Positions 1 through 12,859 of a stretch of DNA of 64,000 bases are shown here, piece after piece (the first letter of the stretch is position 1; each line of letters begins with the position of its first letter). This DNA comes from Paragonimus westermani (Eukaryota > Platyhelminthes > Trematoda > Plagiorchiida > Troglotrematidae): contig QNGE01000433.1 in the NCBI GenBank assembly GCA_008508345.1, forward strand, positions 182,076 through 246,075. Direction: 5' to 3'. Both the position numbers and the translations under genes were made by a program. The notes beneath the pieces were generated by a model. The model worked only from the letters and a program-made list of their open reading frames with translations. It ran no database searches and had not been told where the DNA came from.

Positions 1-9
1 TATTTCACG

Positions 10-263
10 TCACTGTTGAGGTGAGCGGTGGCCCGAGCCACAGTACCTTTCGATCAGGTTCATGGCTGTTATGATGGTGGCGATTTGCGAATTCTTGTGT
101 GATTGCTCCATTGTAAGCATCTTATCTGTTGGATAAGTTGCGCATCCCGTTAAATAACAAGGGCAAGGAGAGTATTTGCTGGTGTATTTTTCATCAGTAA
201 CACCATAATGTTCAATTAATTTGATAATCTTTTCTGACATTTCATCAAACTTGGAGGATGGTC
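10..263 (-). CDS. Possible 3' exon of the minus-strand regulator gene
   Basis: A frame of 76 codons from the first Met, open further upstream, with a composition more protein-like than most short frames here (many Lys, Glu, Ile; few Arg and Ser) and stop TGA at 12-10. A possible acceptor (ggtcag, AG at 265-264) would start the exon with two nucleotides of a split codon. That is the phase needed after the exon ending at 4019, so the two could be joined in frame. The acceptor lacks a good pyrimidine tract and the product has no recognised domain. It is close to the window edge, so the 3' side cannot be examined. It could equally be part of another gene, or a chance frame. Confidence 0.28.
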
Positions 264-3200
264 CTGACCGGCGTCACCCGAACTGTCAACAGTGTGTCAC
301 TGAATGGATTACCCTAAATCGTCAGGAGCGATGTAACAGCGAAGTTATGACAGACGTACTTGTGAACGTATTTAATGCATAAATACATTTTGATTCTCAC
401 AAAATAGACTGAAAGGTTGTCAATTTTCATGTTGTGGTTCAAAAGTTCCATGAAACTGGCCGTAACAGTACAAGTAAAACACATTGTGGCTGCTTTGTTG
501 CGTCACATTACACAGAACAGTAGAACTCCATGAGAAGTTTAGACCATGTTGAAACGAACCAATGTTATCCTCAATTGAACTGATATAAATAAAACGCATT
601 CACATAGCCACTGAATTTCTGTTGTTAGTCAGTTTATCAGGGATACACAGCGTGCGTTACCAAGTTTGTCGGGCAGCTCCCGATAGGACAGAAACGGTAT
701 GATGAAACCAAGTAGCTTATGGTCAGGTTAAACAGCGGTCAGTAGAGAGGTCAAGATAAATTGAACCTCAGCTTGATATATGTTATCAATGATGTTCTTT
801 ATGTCAACTGCAGGACTAAGCGAAAGTTTGATATCTCGCTATCATGAAATTTATGTCTTGTTGATGTTGCTACATTAAATAGGTCATTCCAAGCACCTGG
901 TAGAAATTCCTGGGATTGTCTTGTAGGTAGGTTTAGATGAATAATGTGGGTTATTTGATAAGTCAAACAGGCAATAACAAATGAACCTGGATCACTGGAA
1001 AGTATTTCCGTATATCGTATGTCTGAAAAACACAGTTTACGAGATACAGGGCTGAGACGTACTAAAATAGTTTGTGAAATTCATATTCTCAATACCAGTG
1101 TATGATCCACTCTTGCTTATGATAAGCAACTCGCACTGTGCTCCTCATTATTGTCCTCACGTGTAGTCATACTTGCACACGGTTTGACCGTCGCATTAGT
1201 ACTTCCAGTGTGTATCGTTTAATGTTGCCCGTTGCGCTTTAAGCCGGAACATAACAGTATAGTTTGAAGGTACATAATTAACTATGGCAGAAGAGAGTAT
1301 ACACAAGTCAGACATACGCAGACATGGTTGTGATGGGTAGTCGGTTTTACGGACAAATATGAGTGGAAATTATGGCAAGCCATCAGCAGTTTTTGAGGTA
1401 GATCGTGACAGGTTCAACGCCTTCGCAAAGAACATTGAAACTGTTGAAGCTACAGTACATGAAGGATAGAGTTACTGAACGAAATTCACCAACGAAGGTA
1501 ACAATTGGCAACAAAATCGAAGGATTCTGACCTGGTCTAACCCCTACAACCGCCCCGAGCCTCACAAGTGAGTAAAATGTGCCCAAGTACAACCAACGCT
1601 CACTTTGTCTACAGTTCAAGATAAAACCCTGTCAGTGTGCTTGTGGTGTCTTGTTTGGACCACTGGAGAAAGCGATTTACTGGGGTCCAGAAACGCACTA
1701 TTCGGTGAGGTTTACTATATGTCGAAATATGTCGAAATCTAAAATCATTTACCTGAGTGGTGGAAGTTGGCATGTTCACAATATAGCATTGGACCTGAAA
1801 ACGAAGAACGTTTTAATATCAAACGAATAAACTCGCTGTCTCCTGAGTACCATGTTATCTAAAATTTGTTCCGATTATGCATGTCTGTGACTGGATGGTT
1901 CGTGGGGTTAATAGATATCTAAGCCGTAGAGGTTTATCCTAAATGGGATAGGACATCCTAATCGTGCAGCAGGCACTTTATGCACAGTATATAAGGAAGA
2001 GTGGAGGTGGTTATTTCAGTGAAAATCAAGCGGTTCTCAATGTTAACAAATCGTGCTCCTATCAGTGTTGTCGAAGTACCAGAACGTATATCGTTATTTT
2101 GCAGTAGATAGCCAGATCACTGCTCAGTCGGAGGTCATTTCGGCCCGAACACAAAACACAGTGCGATCAATCAGTAGGTTAATAATGTACCGAGGAAATC
2201 ACGATAGTAGTCTACGACCAGTGCGGAAGCATTCGGTAGTGAATGGGACACAACCAGTCAGAATAGGTATAAAAGTCTACCAGTCGAGTGGTCCCGTTCG
2301 CTCAAGCCATCACACTTCAGCTACGTGGAGACTGACAGCTGTACAAGGATAACAGATCAAACAGTGAAAACAGCCATATTGGGCGATCGATGATTTCCGA
2401 AGTTTAAATATACGCACGTGTGTAGGTTCAACGAAAACAGGTTTTAATCAATGTCTGTCGTTCACTGGATTCTTTTTGTAATTTTGAGCAACAGTGTCTT
2501 TTAGTAACTAACACATAAAGATGGGTAAAAAGAAACTAAGCGATCACATCAGTTGCTTCGACTAGATCCTGCGTCAACTGTCGGAAAACCAGTACGAAGT
2601 CTTCAGCCAGCTACACCGACTGTACATACACGTAACACTCAACTCTCTTGACCAGACAACCTATTGCATTCAACAAAACAGAATGACAATCGGATTGCTG
2701 TCATCTCTGTTTGAGGTAGCACCCCTATAGTGACCAGCACACCACTCAAACATATCTGTATTGAGCGGTGCGTAACCAGCAGACTTGAATTTGAAATTCT
2801 GCCGTGTTTTGCTTGTGGTCTGGTCTAACAATCACATATGGATGTGGGTATGTGTGCGCTCGTTTATGTGAGTACAGGTAACCATGCCACTTGCGCTGCA
2901 GCATTGCGTCATCTCCCGGCTGGGTTTGGTCGACCTTTTGCTTGCGTGAATGTCACAAGGCCTAAATAAAGAAGACGTAAAGGATCGATAGACGTTAGAT
3001 GATGGATCGACGACCGTTTTGACTGATTGACGCATAGGGTTAAAGCATGATGCACACAGGTACATACTTACAAAAATTGACACACACACACACATCAGCC
3101 TTAGGGTGACAGCTAGGTAGCTTTGCAGATGGTGGCAGTGCGTGTGGCCAGGCGTGTGAACTGTGATAGCTGGCAATGAAGCTCGATGCACAGTGCATCT

Positions 3201-4018
3201 GTTTTGGTGCGTGGTACAGGAGAGCAGAGAAAGACGACATGAACAATCGAGCCGGCAAACGAGTGCGATATGTCCATGTCAAGAGGTCGTGTTTCGTAGA
3301 TCGTGTTCGGGTGTCATGCCAGTGGCGAAAGTTCGGATTAATGTAGACAGTTAACAGAACGCGACAACAAACTGGCCTCAGTTGTTATAGGTGCATGAGC
3401 ACAGGTTTCAGCAGGACATATAGGGTATTGTGGGGAGGGGAGGCTCCGTTTGTCTGTGTCCGAATTGTGAATGGTCAACTTTTTCATGTAGTCAATCACC
3501 ACCCGCTGTTTGACCGCATCCGAATTGAAATTAGCAATCATCAACTCATCAGAGTGATGTGTATGTGCGATATGGCTGCATAGCGCATGTGTAAACCAGC
3601 CTTCCGGGTCAAGTGCTAAGTAGCCACGCAATCACAGTCACCATGACGATTAATAAACGATGCGGTACCTTATTTGTTTATTTGTGTGCACATCAACCTG
3701 AGCGTATTCCAATCTTAAATGCGTTCAACAAGCTTGGACAGTTAAACTTGATTGGCACTATTCGGGTACTGCGCATTCCGAATAACGGCATATTGGGCCA
3801 ACCATTTTGTAAGTCTCTACATTCGTTATACGAACGCTGTCCTCAAAACGGTACATACATTTCAAATATCCTAGATTTATACCATAGGAGCCTTTGCACA
3901 AACACTTCGGTTTGTACCGAGGCCTTACAACTGCTTTAACCGGGAAGTTATTCAGTTAATAGATACATACACAGATTTTCCCCCAACACAACGGAACGTC
4001 ATGTGACAATTCACTCAC
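264..4018. other. Non-coding stretch, probably intron
   Basis: I see no supported gene here. Short plus-strand frames with usable splice sites occur at 1359-1454, 1615-1704 and 3638-3808 (the last ending TTTT|GTAAGT), but none has independent support. A short CA repeat is present at 3080-3094. Confidence 0.6.
3080..3094. repeat. (CA)n microsatellite
   Basis: A run of seven CA units, inside the presumed intron downstream of the poly-Ala exon. Confidence 0.9.
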
Positions 4019-6044
4019 CTTTATCACCTCTGTTGGGACCGGTTTCGCCGTTTATCCTGGAAGACGGACTGTTTGAATGCGGTTTTCCTGTCCTGGAACC
4101 CAATAACTCCTGTCCCCTGACGGACGGTGATCCGGAACGCTCATCACGACGCAACAACATCTCTTGCATAAATTCGTCTACCTCGGCTGCGTCTTCCTCT
4201 TCGCCCATCTCCTCCTCCTCGCTCCTGTCCTCCTCGTCATCCACCGCCAGCTGCGAGTTCACAACGCTCGGGTCTGAACTGCGGATCTCTCCGGTGGTAT
4301 TCTGTTGGCCTATTGGAACGATGCTGGCACTATTTGCATGTCCACAAATCCCAGCCATAGCAGCAGCAGCAGCGGCCATCATAGCCGCCAAGGAGGATGG
4401 TTGTGGGGTCATAGCTGCATGAGGGCCCGAGCTGTTCATGGAATGTGAAGGTGGAGGTGGTGAAGCAAAGTTCAGATAGCCTGACAAACCACCAGTGTTC
4501 GAGTAGGCTCCACTCTGAGTGTTGGTGACCAAGTTTCGCAACGGAGATGTCATCGACACCGAGTCTGCAGAGTAATTTAACTTTGATTGCGAAGGTGGTA
4601 CTCCGAGTTCACCACCGCACAATTGTGTGTGACTTGGTGGACTTGATGAGTGTAAGGCAGTAGGTTTTCTTTCTCCACCGTGGTTGGACGAATTAAGCAA
4701 GTCAGTTATTATGCTTGTGTTGAACGAGCTGCTGACTGCTTGCGAGGAGGGTGGTGCACATGTGACTCCTAGAGGAGTCCCCGTACCAGGGAGGTTGTAT
4801 TGAAGCATCCCTGCAGCTTCAACCTGCTGGCTACACCAGGCAGATAAGGCGCATGCCAGTGCGGATTGGTTCGGATCGGAACTAAGGAAGTTCAATGGCA
4901 TGGGTAGTGAAGACAGTTGATTACTAAGCAAAGGGTTGGTCATGGTTGAATGACTGTTCGCGGCACCGAATGGGGAACAGTTCAACAGTGATTTCGATGA
5001 GACTGAAGGTGCTGCGTGTCCAGAGCCAAACAAGCTGTTTAGTGCCGGGTCGACATCCATATGCTGTTTGGAAGACGGCCTCAAATGGTTAGGCGTTGAG
5101 TTGGATGACAGTGCAGCAGAGAGCAGCTTAGGACTTCGACTGTGGGCCATCTGATATGGAGCCGGTGAGATTGTAGTTGAAGCTGGTGATAGAATTGGTG
5201 GGAAACCGGAGCACAAAGGTGTCCGGTGGGCTTCGCCAAAGAAATAGCCTGGAGGAACGTTGTTAGATGAACCATTCAACTGTCTGGCGTCATCAACCGG
5301 ACCAGTTCCAGTATCACCAGGAGCAGTTGCAGCGGCAGCAGCAGCTGCTGCTGCTGCCGCCGCCGCAGCTGCAGCAGCTGCTGCAGAGGCGGGGCCTGCA
5401 AAAGGCCAACAACCACTGGACATCAGTGCCGATAAGATTAACGGGTTCACACTGGCCTGACTGAGAGGATTGGTCAGCTGATGCTGACTAGATTTTGACA
5501 CCAGATGCGTCGGATGTGTAGGATACGCTGCTGCTGAGGTTGATGATAAAGGGCTTACTGAGCGGTTGTGTGCAGAAGGAAACGCTGTCTCCACAGTACC
5601 TTCCAACCTGCCATCTGTGGGAATTTTTCCCATAACATTTAACGGACAGGACAGTTGCGTCGATGAAAAAGGAAAATTTTGGAAAGGATTGATTCGGGAG
5701 TGATTGAACGAAGGCAATAACCGGCCGATCTCTTTTTGCGCAGAGCCTGGCTCGGTCTCGCGATCTTCCATGAACCGTTTATGGTGGGACTGAAAAGAGG
5801 CCTCACAACTAGAATGCCGTTTCCTTCTTCGTCGACTGTACAAGGAATTAGTGGGGAGACATTCAGCGGATAAGTGCTCACTTTGGTCGACTCGCATGAT
5901 ATTGTTTGTGTCGATCTGACTTATCTGCTCTTGAGTAGCATGGTTAACCCGTGTGTAGGATAAGTGAGAACGATGAGAAGTGTAGGGAACTGGAGCCATA
6001 AGTGCTGCGGGTAAATCCGATTTTTGAGCATCAGATGCGACGAA
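4019..6044 (-). CDS. Internal coding exon of a probable transcriptional regulator (Ser/Pro/Asn-rich, poly-Ala, acidic tail)
   Basis: An uninterrupted reading frame of 675 codons plus one nucleotide, far beyond chance. On the minus strand it is preceded by a pyrimidine-rich acceptor (tctttctcccacctag, AG at 6046-6045). An in-frame TAG lies in the acceptor itself, so the exon must start there, at a codon boundary. It ends AAAG|GTGAGT (donor at 4018), leaving one nucleotide of a split codon. A Met at 5999-5997 exists but is not needed as a start. The protein is rich in Ser, Pro, Asn and His. It has 19 alanines in a row at about residues 221-239, a Pro cluster, a second Ala/Met stretch near residue 556, and a Glu/Asp-rich segment at about 600-625. 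There is no zinc finger, homeodomain or membrane segment. Such low-complexity composition is typical of activation or repression regions of transcription factors. The family is not recognised. Confidence 0.93.
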
Positions 6045-9000
6045 CTAGGTGGGAGAAAGAGTACACAAAATAAGTATGAGAAATGACCACACAATATTTC
6101 AAGTGTTATTATAAGAAAGCGAAATAAATAAGTCCGTTAACGCGTTGGACTGGAAGAACGACCAATATATTGCCGTTGGACCTCCACCGGACACGGACTA
6201 TCCGCTTAGTCTTCTATCATCCAAAACGCACATCACTGTGTGACATACACTCCTTGTGTACATACACGATAAACCTACATCGGTGGGTGCGAATACTTGC
6301 GTCATGGCTCAGTTGTCTTACAAACAGGAGGAAACTGTCTGCAGTTACGTACGCTGGACAGTTCAGAAGAAGTTCGTATAGTACAATAAAAACCATGGTG
6401 AGGTAACCAGTAACTGCAGCAGTGGAAAACTCGATAACATTTGAAGCAATCAAATGGGATGCCTGGCAGCGGCCACAACAGTATGGCGTACGCATCATAC
6501 TTACCAGTGACTCAACAAAGCGAGATGTTTATTGGTCAGTTCACATTACGAGTTGCCAGTCATGTGTTGGCGAGTTTAATCCGGAAATCCAGCTCATAAC
6601 GCAGATAGGTTGTAATGTAAACATGCGTTGTTGCTCTATTCTGTTTGTTTGGTTAATATTGCTGGTTCCCGTACTTTACTCGTCATTTATGTAGGGCTTG
6701 ACCGATTTCCCTCAGTAACTGCGCAATAGCCTATAGATTTTTAACCAAACCCTATGGTCGTGCTGAATTACCCTTCTAAATGTCGAATTAGTTGATACCC
6801 TAGTTTGCCCTCTTGATACACTATTGTCAGTACAGCTCAGTGTAAAATAGGCGTCCCTACCACAAGTCACTAACTACCTAAAGATATCCTGGTGGGTGAA
6901 GAAAGAGACCTGGAGACCATTCTGTGTGCTAATTAACATGGTTTCAGGACTGCCAGCAAGTGGTTCATTCATACTCACCACAAATACGTGTGTTTATTGA
7001 AATCATTCATACTCATTCAAACTATAGTCATCAGTGCGTATTGTCTGTCTGTCGCCTTTCATTTCGAAGCTTATATCCAAAAGACTGGTCATCAAGTGGA
7101 CCTGATTATCCACTATCGAATGTTACTGATAGGTAGTGCGGGTGTCTAGAGTTTATTCAAAAAAACCTGAAGTTAATTATGACCTAGTAGTAAACATAGC
7201 TTTCTCAGATAACTTCGTAGACAAGTGGCGAGTTCAAACGAAGTCAAACGGTTTGAATCGTCCCGTCCTTGTAATCACACAGTCGGATAAATCTGTCCGA
7301 AGTTTTAACCCTAACAACGCTGCCGCCATTGGCAGAATCCGCAGAGCATCGTTATGAAGAAATTGAGGTGGGAAATGATGGTTGTCTTACAGAAGACGTA
7401 TTTAGACACACATATCAATGACTTTTCGGCCTACGTTCTCACCTTTCACTTTCAGATAGCGGTTGATTTGACACTCACCCTGATCTAGTCCGAGATTGCA
7501 TGAAGCACTGCATAGTATATGGGGGACACATTTTTGTCACATGATCCGCCCACTGATTACAAACTGAACAAGACATAAACTACCCAATTAACCGAGAAGA
7601 ATCAGTGTTCGCGGATTCTGTTGCTCTGACCACATGTCTCGGGGATTTTCAAATAGTTCACAACAGTACGAATTGAACCCTAACTTGCTGACTGTTCGTT
7701 AGGCGTATGAACACTTGTACAATACATGTAAACAATAGTGAAGTTTAGAAACTCATAGCCCCGATTATACCCTTTGAATCCAACCTAATCGGCCGAACCC
7801 GAAGTAGTGCATGTTCATTTTTCCCCAGTTAACTAAAAACGTATATGAATGATTAGTGGTGTTCAACTGGCATCTGTTCTAATTCTTCAATAATCATTAC
7901 AACCAATCAATACATTACTTTTTTAAGTTTGAGGATGCTACTAAGTTCAATCTCTTTTTTTTCCAGTGCAAACGGAGGACCCGAACACAACACACAATGA
8001 ACCCCTTTGGTCACAGCAGTTTGTATCCTCACGGTAAACTCAAGTTCTCTATTTTCTTCGAACAAATCTGTACAACCATGATGATAAATATAGTTGAACG
8101 CGAAAGTGGCAATCAGACATGAGGGGTGTTCAGCCTGTATCGTTCAAAGCTGCTGGCTATTCATCAGTAGTTCGGTGAAATTCAGTGATATCTGTCACTT
8201 CAACCTGACTGAATACTCTTCATCACGAGATCATTGATGTAATGGGTCTCCTGTCGAGAGGTTTGAGCAAGTTGAGTGGTTCACATCCTACCGGAAGATT
8301 TCTCTGTAAGAAGTATTAATGTCTTGCCATAACAGGTCACTTACTATGTATGACGAATATTCAGTCTCAAGGTTTGAGGTCACCCTTTAAATACATAGTT
8401 GCAAGAAAAATGGGAAGTAATCACAATAACAATTGTGACAGCATTGCACCAAGTAGTGAGTGTACGATTAAACTTGTAAATCGCCACGCGTATGTGCAGG
8501 ATAATTTGTGACGATATCGTTACATATGCTTATTGGTTAGTTGGTGAAACCAATATAATGTTATTCAAGTATTACACCAAAAAGTTTGCAAAGTCGATGC
8601 GTTTGATAATTTGACGGAAAAAAATTGACTGGATCAAAAGAATCTACTCAACTGAAACGTACACATATTTTTACTTGGATCCTCAAAGCAATACAATTGA
8701 TAGGTTTCATTTAGACCTACAAAACCCCCAACTGCAGTTTGGCAAATTAACTCCACATACACAAACACACACACGTCCGCACGCGTACCCCGGCCATAGG
8801 AAGGAACCAATGGGTTGGGTTAAGTAGGAACTGTGAAACCCAACTCAATCAACACCAGTAGACGTGGCACATCTGATCGATACCAGTGTTGAATGAGTGG
8901 TTCGTGTTTTGAAGCTATTCCGATTTATAAAACGCTCATTTCTTTTTGTCAATCATCCTGATGAATGTGTGTGCGCGATCTCTTTTATTGTGCTTGTGTG

Positions 9001-12000
9001 TGTGTGTGTGTGTGTGTGTACAAACGTGTATAACCAACACAATGTGACAGGTGTTATAAAAGTGTTCTGTTTACAATTTGATGCTCACAGTGTACCAACA
9101 CTCATTGGCTTTTGAACATACACACCTTGATATGTGTACATGTCATTTAAAAGTCGGTTGGACACATGTTCCAAATAGTGACTAAGGTGGATAGGTCAAG
9201 AGCGAGTAGACGGGTGGACGGGAATGGTATCGGATCCCAATAGTAAACAAACCAAAAAACATGACCTTATTAGACGGGTAAAATTGTGAGCATACAACCC
9301 ACTTGTTTGTAAATAAATACATTTTATGTTTTGCTCCAATACAAGTGACTAATTCGTCTGAGAGAAAAACAACCGTGTTAGGTGATCACCACGATAACCC
9401 TTCATTGATAGCTTGATAAAGACGTTATAGTATATTTTGTGCTTAAAAATCTTTCTATGGTGTTATTCATTCGTTTTCTTTTAGGGACCTAGTTAGAACA
9501 AAACTTTTTATTCGCGATATACATCGTTACACTTCAGTGCAATAATGCGATAATCATCTGAACGAATCACCTAATCTCTGGAGACTATACAGGTGTTACT
9601 GGGGCTGAGATGGGCTGACCGACTGATTGTTTGATAGTCAGAAACGGACTCAGGAAGCGTCAGGTTTTAAACTGAAGAGACAAGTTATCAACATGATTCA
9701 AACAAATACATTAGCACATTGTCCACTTCGTTTATCTGTGATGCTTTCTCCGCAACTGGTTGACGGTTCAAGAAGCCTAAAATGAAATCTTTGACATACT
9801 GCTATATTCCCAAAGAAACCGTAATTGTGTAACTCATACATCGAGACAAAGAAGAGAAATGAAGCTATTACACTGGATCCGAACACAGTGTAAGGATCTA
9901 GGACAGCATGCCTCCTGACCGGGTTGATGCAGTAACCACCGGGCGGACCACAACAGTGAAAGAGTATTAGAACGATGGCGAGATGTACAGCAGACAGACA
10001 ATACATGCAGGAGTGTATGGCACAGACCTACAGTGAGCATGCAATAATTCGACTCGATTACGATACATACCAGTATGAATCCTTGCATGGCACCAAGATT
10101 CCAATGCACAATTTCTCTTTTCACATTCTGGTCGACCGCCAAAGTGACATTGAATAAAAAAAACCATATGAACGGTTCTACTTTTGGTGACTGGTTGATA
10201 CCTATCCCCAAATTTAATATGGTATTTTACAAATTAATATTTTTAGGATGACACAGTAATTGTAGTTGATTGGATTTTTGTTTCAGTTCAGTTATATTTT
10301 GTCGGATTGACTAGCAGTTCACACATACCTTGCAAGATCGTCAACTATTTTACAGATAGCATTTTAGCAATAAGTCAAATGATGTCCATTTTTGTGCACA
10401 ATCAGTTGAGGTCATAAAGTTTACTAATGTTCTTCAAAACCTGCTTATGTTTAACGAACGAATGAAGGAAATTCGGAACTGACCGTTACAGATTAACACC
10501 ACTCGAGTGTATGTTCTATCTACTGGAGGCGGTATGGCATGATTCTTCTGTTTAACCTCAGAATCTCGACGACACACTTCAATAATGCGCTTTTCATCAA
10601 TGAATCAAGGTGAGTTTAACCCACATTTTTTCATTCTTACGTTTGGACAACCATCAGTTTGGTATCAGTGTCGTAACTTTTTGTATGGTTATTAAACCAG
10701 TACGATCCAGACGAGTTTAAATCAAGATATGCCAGTCGGGTATCCCATTCTAGAACTTCTATTTAACACCCAAGGTGCCACAGTGTTGTGGCGACAGACG
10801 TGTGTATCGGGGCGACAACTTGACGTAAGATTTCACTCTCCTATGTACTTTGCCTGAGAACCGGCAGAGAAAATCCAAGCAGTGTGCTATCTTCGCGTGA
10901 AAGCACATCCAATTATTCTTAAGAAAGTGTCTAGTCAGTCAGATTGAACATCTCCTAGTTGGCGAGGTCTAGACAAGCCCACTGAAACGTCTGTACAATG
11001 TGACTTCTCATTCACTGTTAGAGTAGACTTATTTGCCTTCATCTGAGGACATTCTTGTCATCCCATTTCTACGGATACTAAGGAACTGTCCGGCACTCCA
11101 AATAACTGTATTAGATCTGATGGTAATCAAGGAACTCACCGTTTCTCTCGTTTAAATCAGTCCCTGAGTTCAAGCCTCCCACTACGGTTTATGTAATATA
11201 GTTAAATCTCTCAGGAACCAACTGACGGCTTACCTAAATATTTGTTGTAGCTTGGTAATTTTAATGTTACTAAGCGTACTTGTTTTATAGGCTAACATTC
11301 CATCCTTTATACTCTGTTAAAGTTGATTTTTTTAGTTTGGCCAGATTGAAATTAATTCTACCTGTTCACCTAATTCATCCGGTGCTCCAATTTCGGCCAG
11401 CTCATGCTCCTTCGACCAAATTACAACCTTTCAGCATGCTTACGGATAACCAGCAGTGAACATACTTTTCTGAGTGATGAAGTACGTAACCATGGTAATG
11501 TCACGAGCACAGCTAAGTAGTTCTTCCCAAATCACGTTCTACTAAGATAGTGTGCAACAATTTCAGCTGACTGGATGCAAACAATACATATACAGTGACC
11601 CAATGTGGCAGATTTGTTTGTAAAATATTGTCGTGCTGGTCGTGGATTGTATGAACAGTCCAGCTTCCACATCAGCGCCATTCCTCGGTTCTGGATAAGC
11701 GATCTTGTTAGGAATTAAACACGGTCCACTTTACCTGTTTTCCCGGAAACAATCCTCACCCAGAAATACTAAAAATACACACCGGACTGTAAACTGCTAC
11801 ATATTTATAAGTTAAGTACTTGTACGAGCTGTACAGTACTACAAAGAAGAAACGCTCCACTGCAGTGACTACATTCGTTTGATCCAATAGCGCCCCCATG
11901 GGAATTTGGGACGAAAAACGGACCAACTCCAGGTACCACCGGGGATCACATTTCTGGCCCTAAGTTCACTCTGTTTGCATAAGGGAAACAGAGGGGTTCA

Positions 12001-12740
12001 ATAGTACAGTTTTATTTCTCAAAATGTGGATTCCAATCTGAGGGAACCAGACGACCTGACCATTTTGCTTAAACCCGTGTTGATCCACTCTGGTGTCACT
12101 ATCTCAATGTTTACTAGCTAACCTTTTGCTCTATCAAATGCAACACTGTGCGGATAGAAACTGCTCTCCTCGTTCACCAGCAACGTCGCAGGTGGTTAAC
12201 AAATGACTTCTAAAATACGGTACTAACTTCGAAACAGGATAGGTGCTCCACACAACATACAGTCACACCACACACTTTTCAAAGTAATCAGACCAATCTT
12301 TGTTCTCTCCATCGAGAGAGTGACCACAATGTGGGTGGCGTTGATTTCCGTTGGTCCAGTCCTATTTTATGGAAATATAAATAATTATCTGACAGCCAAA
12401 ACATCCATTCTGTTGCACTCCAACTATGAGTTTCCACACACATGTCCTATCCAACTTTTGACCGCTATAATCACTTGCTTTTAACGTCAGGCTTTCATAC
12501 ACATCTTCACATAACATTACCGCGCACTGTTCAAATGCTGAACCAATTCGCGTAGAATTGAGCGGCTGTCGGACAGTCCAGTTAACGGGACAACGACTTG
12601 CAGGTATTTCAGTAGACGCTAACACTCTCCTTCTGTGTATAGAGAATGTTATCTGTATTACTAAGTACTTGTACACCTTACCAATATATGGTCGGGGATT
12701 TGATTTGATGTCAAGTCAAGCAACGCTCAAGTCTGATCGT
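6045..12740. other. Non-coding stretch, probably the start of the large minus-strand intron
   Basis: No gene is supported. It contains scattered short frames on both strands, for example minus-strand frames near 9.7-10.2 kb with hydrophobic stretches and GTATGT donors, and plus-strand 6423-6616. A TG microsatellite lies at 8995-9020. Nothing is long or conserved enough to call. Confidence 0.6.
8995..9020. repeat. (TG)n microsatellite
   Basis: About 13 uninterrupted TG units. Confidence 0.95.
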
Positions 12741-12744
12741 AGCC

Positions 12745-12830
12745 CTGGGATTCAAATAAACTGTCCATCTAACCTCCTCCGGAAAGGAACGCTAGACTCA
12801 GTTTTCGTCCTTGTTAAGGCTACTTCGTAC
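12745..12830 (-). repeat. Degenerate fragment of SINE family 1 (3' body, inverted)
   Basis: The segment matches, with many substitutions, the reverse complement of the SINE body seen at 28262-28341 (motifs for CTGTCCA, GGAACGCTAGACTC and TTTTCG in the same order and spacing). It is an old, truncated copy. Confidence 0.6.
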
Positions 12831-12859
12831 TCGTCCACGAGGTGGCACTGACTTATTCA

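Noticed and set aside
4003..5464. Plus-strand frames at 4003-4422, 5260-5460 and 5267-5464 (Ser-, Ala- and Gln/Leu-rich)
   Set aside because: Antisense shadows of the minus-strand exon 6044-4019; the low-complexity translations come from its repeats.
6330..6417. Small minus-strand exon just upstream of the poly-Ala exon (phase-compatible)
   Set aside because: Would put a strongly hydrophobic 30-residue segment into a nuclear regulator; splice sites are ordinary and the match is likely chance.
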